From Pachypanchax playfairii (taxonomy: Eukaryota > Chordata > Actinopteri > Cyprinodontiformes > Aplocheilidae), in NCBI GenBank assembly GCA_006937955.1, contig SSNP01000154.1, forward strand, positions 934,418-998,417: a stretch of DNA of 64,000 bases, in the 5' to 3' direction. Position 1 is the first letter of the stretch. Every line of letters starts with the position of its first letter. The notes under the pieces are model-generated. The model had not been told where the DNA came from. It made no database searches and was given only the letters and a program-made list of their open reading frames with translations. A program made the translations under genes and the position numbers. This document shows, in pieces, positions 26,801 to 38,800 of the stretch.

Positions 26801-29800
26801 TGCATGGAACAGATGTTCCTTCATGGATGTGGAGACTGAAGGGACTAAGGAACTGTGGGACTTCCTGATCAGAACTATTAGATCAGATCCACGCAGTCAG
26901 ATAGTTGAAGGCTAGCCATCTGGACGATGTTGTGATTGACAAACTGTGGAAGCAAGCAGTAATGATTGATGTAGCCACCCCAAGTGACGGAAACCTCAAA
27001 AAGAAGGAACATGAGAAGCTTGAGAAACACAAAAGGCTGAAAGGGGAAATTGTTAAGTTCTCAGAATTCAATGCGTCTTGTTGAGCGTGGCTTTTTTCTT
27101 GTGCTGTTTTATTTTCTTCCCACTTGTATTCTCTGAATTTTCTCCTCCCTTTTCCTCATTTTCTGTCCTTTTCTCTCCTACCTGCCTGTTCGCTCTGGCA
27201 TTTTTACTTTACAGTTGTGTCCTTAATAAACATCAGAAATGTGTATGTTAATAAAGCTAAAACAAACAAGGATCCTGTAGAACTAGAAGAACGTCTTTTG
27301 GTAGAACAATGAATTCAGCTTATTGCTTCCATAAATCAAACCTTCCGTCTGAGAGCTGAAATCAGATGGATTGATGGATGTATACTTGATCCCATAAGAG
27401 AAATGATTTTATCACAGTAGCACATTGTAAAGTAACAATACATTTATATTATTCATACACACAAACTCAAAAAGCAACACTGAGAAAAGATACAAAGAAG
27501 AAAAAAATGTAAAATTTCAAACAGAATTGAATGTAAAATCCTAAAAGTGACTGGAAGCTCAGCTGTTGCAGTTAGAGCAGTGCATGAAGGAAACTGTGCA
27601 CTTCCAGGCTGAATTTACGTACTGATACAGAGTTTTAACTGACGGTGTGTGTTTTACATGTTGTTTATGGATGTAATGTAATTGGAGTAAATATAACTTA
27701 CCAGCTGCAGCTTCTTGGATCAATAAAGCTGCACAGGAGCCTTGTTGCACACAAAAAACAAAACCATGTGGGTGCAAACAGAAGGGCCTGTTGTGCTCAT
27801 GTTAATTTTGACTAAAGGTGGATAGAGCCTGTGCAATTTTGACCCCTGCCCCTCTACTGTCTGCCCTAGTGTTTAGACTCGTCAATGGGGAAGAGGAAAA
27901 GAAGCTTGGCTGTTAGCTCTTCTCAGGACCCATCTTTCTCAGGATTAAACCAGGTGTGACATGTCCCACAACATCAGCAGTTTCACAACAGCATTTGTAG
28001 CTTTGCGATTATATTTTGGTTGTAAGCGAATGAGTTCACTGGCACCCATCTTTTGCTTGTAAATATACCCAACAGTCATGGAAATAAGTACACCATCTTT
28101 CAACTCTGGGATTTTTACGTGTCAAAATAAAGTGCATGTATGTGAATGTTCAGTGCTGAATGCATTTTATTGATTAGTGGAAGTCTTAAAGTTCAGTTGC
28201 TGAAATATTCAGAGCACTTTTTGGTGGATGATTAACAGAAATATAATTGCAGACGTTTTTGCACCAGTATTTCATTTTTGAAGTTTACAACTGATTAAAT
28301 GGGGAGTGTTGTTCAGCAAAGAGCTTCTTTAATAGAGATGCCAAATTTAAAATGTTTAGGAAAGTGTCCTATTGTTAGACTCAGAAGAAGCTGCTGAATA
28401 AAGAAGAAACAGGAGGAAGTAGTTTTGTTTTTCTGATATAAAAAGAATCTGATTTTCTTGAGTATCTGAGAGCTTTATTTTGAAACTCAGTTAAATTCTG
28501 TTCCTGTATACTTTGATGTTGTTACAACTTGAAATACTAAATTCTGCCACGCCTGGTGTTGAATTCTCCTCAACATCGACAGGTTAAACCAGAGCTTACA
28601 AAGTCCATGACCTTTGGGGGCAGCCATGAGGGAAATGAGACGTGTTGCATCATACGGTGCTTTTGCTGTCCCTAACCCTAAATGTTAAACATTTAACACC
28701 AAACATTAAGATTTCTGAAGTGAGAAACTGAATAAAAGCCACCCAAACACACCGGGCTCTGTACATAAGTAACTGCCCTGTTTCCTGTTAAGTCATGAAT
28801 TAAATATGCTTAACTACATTACAGTCGGAACTTAAAATTAAACTGACAACAAAGAAAGGCTAAAACATTTCAAACACATCCTGTCCCAGTTGAAGGAAAT
28901 TCATCACAGAAAAAAAGATTGTGTAAAATCTCTCCTTAGAAGTAATTGACCTTTCGCCAGCCTCTCCCCAAAAACGGCTATTGTCCAATCACACATCATA
29001 GCAACTGTTACTATGCGAGTAGTTCCAGCAAACACTGACGCCAAGCAGGACGGTCCCATGTTATTTGTAAATCGGACACTGGATATCCTGATAGATTATA
29101 TGGAGGATTTGAGTTATTTCCGTTCCCAAAGCCGAAAACACAACGTGAGCAGTGCCTACAATGGATTAAACAGTGTGGACGGCCCCCACTTAAGTTAAAT
29201 GTGTTGGGGAAATTGCGAAGCATAAATTACGTCTGCTCAAAGGTAAGGCCAACAGCTAGCTACTTACTGTGTTGTCTAGATCTAATAACTAGAGGCAAGA
29301 ACACAAATCAGACCAAAGTTATGATTAACATGGATATCATTGCCAGAACGTTAACCTACTCTCTTAAGTTTAATGAGCCCTTAAGCTTTAGCCAACATTA
29401 GTTAACATGTGAGCTAACGTTAGCTGCTGCTGTTGTCGGCTGTTGTGTTGACGTAGTGGCTCTCACTTTATTTTTCATCAGTTTACAACAAAGTCAAACA
29501 TATAGTGCCCCAACAAGCAACTTTAAATATTGTTTTTATCTTTTATGAAGCATTTTATGATCAGAAAACCTACCTCTAAGATTTAGCTTGAGACCGACCG
29601 GTGTTAGCATTAGCCTTGATAGCAGTCATATCTCCTTTATTGCGTGTCATTTTATTCTGAATATATCCCTCCACTGCATACTGTAAGTACCTCCTGCGTC
29701 CACCTGGAGTATGTTGCAGAGGTATTTATCCACATAAAATTCACTGTCTGAAGAAAAATGCCACACAAACACATTTCTTGTGAAACCAAAAGTCACTGAA

Positions 29801-32800
29801 AGCACGGCTATTCCTGTTTGTTAGACGTCCAACTAGGACGTGTGCATCCCACACAAACATAAATTTACAATTTTTGTGATATTTAAACGCAGTCCCCCTG
29901 AAAGCTCGCTGATTTCTTTCAACAACATTTAACTTTGCTTGACGAGTGGCGGGCGTAGCAACAGTAACTAAGGGGGCGGGGCTCGGCGAAAGGTCAATTT
30001 CAACAAATATCTAGTGTTTTTTTATTTAAATCTCGACATACGTAATTTTGAATAACAATTATTTTCTTAAAGTACTTAATAAATGCTCTTTAAACATTGT
30101 GACTGTGTTTTGTGAGAGTAACTTTATGCTAATTTATTCTAGTTTGTAGTACAGTGGAAGGTTTTGTACTGTCACCTGTCTCGCTCCAAATCTCTTTACA
30201 AAGAGTAAAAAAATGAACAATAAGTGAAAATGGGAAGTGTTTAAAGTAAAATATGGAATAGAAACGCCACCGTGACCCCCAGCGCGCGACAACAAAACAA
30301 GGCCTCGAGCCATCGGGGTGCCAGGCTCACAACCCCCGCATGTGCTCTAATGCCGCAAAATTACTCACCCAAATCCCTTCTTGCCCCTGACCTTCTCCAG
30401 TCGCTTCTCCCTCATGAAAGACAACAAAATCCCTGGCGCTCCAAAGCAGCTGCTCGACTCGCCGACTCCACCCCTTCCATAATACCAGCCTTGCAATTAC
30501 GGACTATTCACTGTATCGGGCAACCTGCAATGGCGCCGCTGCTCTGCCCGCTATTGGCCGGTAGATGTAAACATAATGCCAACGTTGTGCCCATCAAAGT
30601 AAATATTTTACTTCAAATTTAATTTTTAAAGGAAATACTGTATTTTCACTCTACACCCCTCTAAACATCCTGTGGAGGCGTTATGTTGTTAAAATATTGA
30701 TTTTTGTAAAAATATTCCAAATTGCACCTTTTAATAGTTTGAAAACTTTCCTGATGCGGTTTAAAACCTTAGTTCACTACCTAGGAAGAGATTTAGTTTT
30801 ATATTTTTAATGTGTGGTTTCCATTCAAGTTCATGTTTCAAATTAACTCCTGAAAAGGTAATTTCAAAAATGTTTTATATTAAAACACCGCTTTTAGACA
30901 CTGCAGTTAACTCGTCTGTTTTTCTGTTCCCAAATTTTGAATTGTTTTTCTATTTCTCAAACTGTTTCTTCATTTTTGACACCTGACAGGTGTTGTCTAT
31001 GATCACTTCCAAATTATTCATTGATCTTTGATAAGTTATCAAATAAATTGTAGCAGACACTTCACAAATGATAAAATGTAGAACCTGACACCAAACCCTG
31101 AGGAACTCCAAGTTTAATCTCTTCAAGCACCGATTCTGAAACTGTACAAATTGTTTTGTTAGTCATGTAATTAAACCAGTTATAAGCTGTTCCTTCCATC
31201 CCATAATCCTGTCATTTAAAACAACTACTCTGTGTTCAAGTCCTCCTCCTAAAACCAATAACCTCACTGTGTTGCGTTTTCTTTCCATTTCTGCTGTAGT
31301 TTCATTTAATTTGAGTATTTATTTTGTTGCACAACTGTATAGACTCTACAAATCTAAATTTTGACCAAACACTTCTCAAGCCATTCAGAACATTTAGGAT
31401 AATCCTCCTGAGAAAACCTCACTGAAGCCTCAAAGGGGTTCAGAGCTTTTCAAACTTCCTCCAGATCCTCCATGTCCTGCCAAGTGAGGACAAGAAGGTT
31501 GGTCAACAGACTGGACATTATCAAGTTCTCCTTTCTGTTCCCAGACTCACTTAGTAAGCAACTGGACTCTGAAGAGCTGGTGACACACCTTCACGTGGAC
31601 TTGATCCAGTTTTTTTTTGTTGTCCAGCTGTAGGGGAAGCTGCTAACAGCTCCTGGAACATGGTCTCAACCATAAAACGAAACTGAAAAACCGTTTTGAG
31701 TTTGATTCCATTTTGATGAAAAGAGGCAGATCACTATAAAGCAGTTTTACATCCAAATGACTTGTAAAGAACCTGGTAAAGTTAGACTCTGACTCAGTGC
31801 TTCACACTACAGTTTGTCATTCACACATTTACACATGTTGTCCCACAGCTAGGGCACACTGATAAAGGTGAGACTGCCAGGACTGGACTGTCTGACCACC
31901 AAACAGGTAGAGCGGGTGAAGTGTCTTGCCCAAGGACACAACGGCAAATTGATCTTTGTGGACAGAGCTGGGATTTGAATCGGTGACCCTCTGGTTACCA
32001 GATGACCTGCTCTACCTCCGGAGCTACTGGCACCTCAAGTGTTTATAAAAGCAAACTAGACATTTTCTTCATTCTTGAAGAGGATTGGTTTCTTAAATTC
32101 AAAAGGAAAGTCTTCAGTTCAGAAACTGCTGCATGAGCTGGTCACATGTCCCTCCCCGGTTCCTTCTTCCTGTTGTTTGTTGGACCGGTTTGTCTGTTTG
32201 ATGCTTTGGCCATATGCCAGACGGTGTGAATAGCTATAAAACTGTTGGGAAAGGAGATTCAGAGTTGCACCGCAGCAAAATCAGCTTTTTAAAAAACATC
32301 TGCACACGTGTTCATATAGAACACATTTCTATAGTTCATTTTTGAAAATAAATTACTGATATATAATGTATTTGGTCAATAAAAAGGAAGAGGCAGTGTG
32401 GCTGTGCCTGAGAACTGTAGTAACGGGTTGTGGATTTGAGGTGTTGGTTTAGGACCCATGCTTGTTGTTCTTTGGAATTTCAAACTTTGTCGTCCTTCTT
32501 CAGGACTGACTTTTTTCAGTTGAAACCTTTCAGCGTTTCAGCTTTGAGACATGAGAGATTGTCACATGAAATATTGTGTAACCTGTTTGAAATGTCACTG
32601 TGCGACATAGGTAATTATTTGTATGATAGGAATGAATTTCCTTCTAAAGTGTGAAATATCTGTGTGGAATGATGCAGGAATTGAACCTCCTCTCAACAGG
32701 TAGCTCCCCATTTGAACAGTTCCCAGCTCTGCTCTCCAGTTTGCACATTTGATTCAGATTCTCTGTGCTTGTTGGTCTAATCGTAAACTGTGATGTCAGC

Positions 32801-35800
32801 AGGATGGCGTTTCAGTATAAACAGTCTGAGTTACAAAGGAGTCTGATAATACCTCCTGTGTAGTGCTGCTTTAGAAGCGGTTGGTAACAACCTGTTTTTC
32901 ATTTAAATACAAACTGATTAATTTTCATAAACTGAGCTCAGCCTGTCTTTTCTCAGATCAATGTCCCAATCAAGGGAAATCAAACCCTCAATGTGTTTGA
33001 ATTAAGACATAGTTTGTTCCCGTATCTGTAACTTTGTTGATGTGGATTCTGTCGTCAGTGATAAAATGTCCCTCTGGTTTCTGACTCATCTGGGTTTGGA
33101 GCATTAGATTTCTTCATGCACTAAATTTGGATACATTTTAAGGCGGAAGCATATTGTTCATTAAAATAAGAGAAAATGAAGCTGGCTGTACTTGTACTGT
33201 GATTTAATGGGCCCCAGTCAGCTCATGGTTAAATAACATCATATGCTTAACTATTAAAACACAATTAAGCATTTGTAAAAAATGTTTTTTCTTTTTACAT
33301 AATTTCTACACTTTGTTCTTTGTTTTCTTAATGTGAGTTAACAGTGTCTAAACCTCTTTTCTTTCAGTTGTTCCTTATTGACTTTGGTTTGGCAAAGAAG
33401 TACAGAGACAACCGAACACGACAACACATCCCTTACAGAGAAGACAAAAATCTGACGGGCACGGCACGCTATGCCTCCATCAATGCACACCTGGGCATCG
33501 AACAGAGGTATGTGTGAATGTTTTCAAAGAAAGAACACACCTGAAGAGAGAATATCTGTTTTATCACTGTTGAGTTTTAAAAGTTGAGGAGAACCAGGAT
33601 TAGTTTTCCTTCTTGAGGTTGCTGGAAGAGCGGAAAGAGTTTGGGTGGAAATGTGCAGCTGGGTGTCATCTGCATAGCAAATTACATTGTATTCATATAA
33701 AGACGTGACCAAGAGAAAGAAGATGCATTATAAACACAAGAGGCCCCAGAGAAGATCCTCCAGAAATGACCAGATCTGACTGAGACTCTAAACAACTGAT
33801 CTGAATGAACAAAGTCCAGCCAGAGAGATACAGTTTAATCCACTCCAGGTTTGTGTTGGTCATAGCAGCTCCAGTCGATCTATTGATGAAACGATCCTGT
33901 CAAGTGTATGAAAAACTGCAGAGAAAACAGAAATGGAAGGTAGTCCAGGATCAGCTGCAACAAGATCATTGGGGATTAACCATGATTTCTTCAGGTCTGG
34001 AAAGGGGGGCAAGAAGTGAAAAGGCTTTATTTGTGGATAGAAAGTCCAGTTATTCAGTCCAGGCTTTCCACTCAGCAACAGTTCTAAAGTACACCTTGGA
34101 GCATTGTGGGAAAAGGAAAGGTTCTGAGTCTTAAATGGAGCAAAGGTGGACTGTAAAGATTGGATTGTAATCAAATCAACTTTATTTATAAAATACTTTT
34201 CAATCTAGAGAGCTTCTCAAAGTGCTTCACAGATTAAAAAGACCCCATAACCCCCCAAAATAAAAACCATCATCACGACTACACCCTCCTGCACGCACAC
34301 ACATAAAAGCAACAATAAATAAAATCAGCGACGTGCTGAGTACAGTACAGTTATCAGCATCAGCAGCCAAGGCACTGACCCTTGGCGCCCAAAGGAGGGA
34401 GAGCTGGTACCCCCACCTCCACCCAAGCACTATGCGGAGAGCACCCGGCCAGCCACGACCGACCACTGCTCCCGAGGCAGAGGGCTCCCACAGAGGAAAC
34501 GCTGGAAGGATGATTTAAAATAGGAAGTTAAAATAATAAAATAAACAGTAGGTAATAAGATTAAGTAGTAAAATACTGATAAAATGTAAAAGACTAATAC
34601 CATTTTAAATATCAAGTGTAAAACAATGATAAAATATGATCAAATAAAAATGCAAAGTGAAAACGAAGAATAAATAATAGCCAGCTAAAAGCTAAACTAA
34701 AATTACAATAAAAAAAAACATGCACAGCAATTTAACAGATATTAATAAATAATAATCAGTTAAAAGCTCGGCTAAATAGGAGAATATTGAGCCTACTCTT
34801 AAAAAGATGAATGTTCTCTGTGGCCCTGAGGTCCTCGGGCAGCCTGTTCCAGAGGTAATATTGAAAAGACGCCTCACCATGAGTTTGTCCTGACTTTGGG
34901 AATAATGAAACCAGGTCATCTGGGGTCTAGAAACCACTACTGAAATGAAAAGACATGTGGCAGTTTTACTTTAGATACTGTTACATAAACATTAAAGGAG
35001 TTGAACATGTGATCAGAGACTTTTACAACCTGGACTCAGGAGTCTCACCAGACCAGATCCAGAATACTACCTGCTTGTAAATATACTCTTGACACGTGTA
35101 GGTGTGAGCAGATTACATGCTGCTGTGTACATAGTGTGTCTGTGTGGAAGATGCTGCTAATGCCACAAAGTCAGCACAAATCAGATTAATGCCCAAGTCA
35201 AACGCTGCACATTCCAGATCGAGCCATTAGCTTTCTGGGGACTGCAGACATGTTTTATTTAGAGGAATCTCTAACGTCCTCCGAGAGCCAAAAACAGTCA
35301 AACTGTGTAAACAGTTCAGGTAAAGGCTAAACCATGAATAAATACCCTTCATGCCATATTCTACCTCCTTCATACCACTGGATATTAGTCAATCTCTGTA
35401 AAGCATCTGTTTTGGAGTGTTGATGTTTAAAGAGGTCATTTTACACAAATGTCATGACTTTGTGCTTATTCCTTAAGTATCAATCTGTAATCTGACATAT
35501 TTTATATCTAAAAAAGTTAGGAAACAATCATATTCAGACTTTCAAGCTCATTAATATGCTAATTCGCTGGAATCAGATTGGCCAACAAACTAGCCTATGA
35601 GAGCAAGGCTTCCTGTTTCCTCCCCCGCTGCACATGCACAACAGCGCACTGAGTTGTTTCCTGTTTGATACTCTTGAGGGAAGCCATCTTTAGCCTGCAT
35701 CCAGCCACAGAGCTCCCTCCTCGGGTGGAGGACCCCGGGACAGTCGGTCCTCCGTCCTGGAGGGTTGGACTTAAAAATTTTTCAACCTTTGTGCTTTGGA

Positions 35801-38800
35801 GCTTAGAAGGGATCCAGGCACAGAGCTCATGTTTATCCTAACAGCTTTTAGCCACCTAGCATCACCCTCCACCAGAGGATCACAAACATGAATCCGAAAG
35901 ACATTTAAATATTTTAGGACATGCAGAGTGACCGTCAGCGGGAGTTTTACAGACATTGATTTTATTATGTGATGGATTATTGCATTTGGTGCACCCAGTG
36001 ACTCGTGGCTTCAACGTGTAAACATTAAACACTGCTCCTTGAGCACTCAGCATCATGGCCTCCGCACGAGTCACATTTCGGACTTTGTCCAGTTCCAGAG
36101 TCTCTATTTGAGTTCAAAAGAGCATAACATTTGTGAAGTTGTTTCCAGGTGGTCAGAGGTGGATGGAGTGACGCAGTTTAACAAACAAACACATGAACAA
36201 ACCGTGTAGAACAGCAGAAATATATAGAGAAAATGATTCCGTCATATCGCTGCCTCTTCTTCATTCACTCATCAAGAAAATCACTGTTAATTAACGGTGG
36301 AAAATGTTTTACACAGGAAAAGTTTCACAGAATCAGATCAAGTGAAGCTGACTTTACCTAAAACTTCCTGCTCTACAGATCACATCATCTCCTGTCTGTT
36401 CTGGTCACAGTGTGATATCCTGAGTAGAAACTGCCAGGGGAGTGTAGATTGTTCTAATTGTAACCCGGTCTGTGTACTTGGTGGTATTTAGTATCTTTAT
36501 TGTATAAACTGTCACCCATGTGCTGCTCTTGTACTCAACTGTTCACGTTGTCGTCTGCAGTCGCCGTGATGACATGGAGTCACTAGGCTACGTGCTGATG
36601 TACTTCAACAGAACAAGTCTGCCATGGCAAGGATTGAAGGTAGGATAACAAACCCTTTCACATGCTTCTGTATTATTCATTGTTTTTGTTTAATTGAGCT
36701 GTTACTCTGAAGGTCGTGTTATTGCTAAGATTCAACTTGTTTGCTTCTGACTTTCAAAAAGAATTTAATGCATTCATATTTCCTTTTCTAAGTCATGTGA
36801 TTAAATCACTTTACTAAGTTATGTGATCACATGACTTAGTGAAGCAATTCAGTCATGTGACTGAATTGCTTCACTAAGTCATGTAACCAATGGACTTAGT
36901 AAAGTCTTAGTATCATGTGACTTAGTAAAGTGATTCCATTATGTGATTCAGTAAAGTGGTTTGTTCATGTGATTTAGTAAAGTGATTCAGTCACGTGATT
37001 CAGTAAAGTGATTCAGTCACGTGATTCAGTAAAGCAATTCAGTCACAGGATTCAGTAAAGGGATTGAATCACATGATTCAGTAAAGCGATTCAATCACAT
37101 GATTCAGTAAAGTGATTCAATCACATGACTTAGTAAAACGATTCAGTCACGTGATTCAGTAAAGTGATTCAATCACATGACTTAGTAAAACGATTCAGTC
37201 TCGTGATTCAGTAAAGCGATTCAATCACATGATTCAGTAAAGTGATTCAATCACATGATTCAGTAAAGTGATTCAATCACATGATTCAGTAAAGCGATTC
37301 AATCACATGATTCAGTAAAACGATTCAGTCTCGTGATTCAGTAAAGTGGTTCAATCACATGACTTAAAAGCGATTCAGTCACAACTCCAAGTGATTCGGT
37401 CGCGTGACTAAGAAAAGTGATTCAGTCACATAACTCAGTATAGTGGAGCTTGGATGGGAACATTTTTTCAGGTTGTTAAACACAGCGCTTATCTTTGATA
37501 ACTTCACTATCACCACAGACCAAATAAGATAAAATACACTTCATTAATCCCTTGGGAGGTTCCTTCCGGGTTTGTGCTTTTTATATTTTGACTGTTAGAT
37601 CTTTAGAATCTACCTAAAAACAGATGTTTACTTTATAGAACTAAGATTATCCATCCACAGCTTGATTCTGAAGGTTTCATGTTTGGTTCTTTCTGAAGGC
37701 TGTGAGGATTGTTGGTTCCACTGTGAAGCTGTTCTGAGTATCTTTGCTTTTGCCCTGTAGTGTGAACCATTTCATAATAACTTGGTCACATGGTGTGGAA
37801 GCTCAGTGTAGCCACATTCTGACACTGTAATAAACTGATTGTTTAATTCATGGTCATTATTCGAACTAATGCCAGCCTGGAAAATGTCTTTCTGTAGCAG
37901 CAGACAAACAAAAAAACACAGATTTACAAGAATGCAAATAACCACCAACACAAATGGACATGTGCTTCAGTGTCCAGTAGGTGGCATAACGATAAAAGGA
38001 GTGTAATTTGTCCTCCACATCTTCCACTCCACTCTCAACCACTGAGATCCTGTATGGATCAACATTCTCTGAATTAAGATGAATCTTCTCAGACAGAAGT
38101 GTAAAGGTGCTTGAGTTGATGGTCCAACGGAGGATGAAGAACATGATGGAAAACCATCATCATCCTCATCACAACACAGTAACTCAACAACAGATCCAAC
38201 ACAGACCACTACAGGAGATTCTTCCTGTCCACAACTAGAACCCTCTACAGGAGATCCTTCTTGTCCACAACTAGAACCCTCTACAGGAGATCCTTCCTGT
38301 CCACAGCTAGAACCCTCGACAGGAGATCCTTCCTGTCCACAACTAGAACCCTCTACAGGAGATCCTTCCTGTCCACAACTAGAACCCTCTACAGGAGATC
38401 CTTTCCGTCCACAGCTAGAACCCTCTACAGGAGATCCTTCGTGTCCACAGCTAGAACCCTCGACAGGAGATCCTTCCTGTCCACAACTAGAACCCTCTAC
38501 AGGAGATCCTTCCTGTCCACAACTAGAACCCTCTACAGGAGATCCTTCCTGTCCACAACTAGAACCCTCTACAGGAGATCCTTTCCGTCCACAGCTAGAA
38601 CCCTCTACAGGAGATCCTTCCTGTCCACAGCTAGAACCCTCTACAGGAGATCCTTCCTGTCCACAACTAGAACCCTCTACAGGAGATCCTTTCCGTCCAC
38701 AGCTAGAACCCTCTACAGGAGATCCTTCGTGTCCACAGCTAGAACCCTCTACAGCAGGGGTGCCCAAAGTCAGGCCTCGAGGGCCACTATCCTGCATGTT

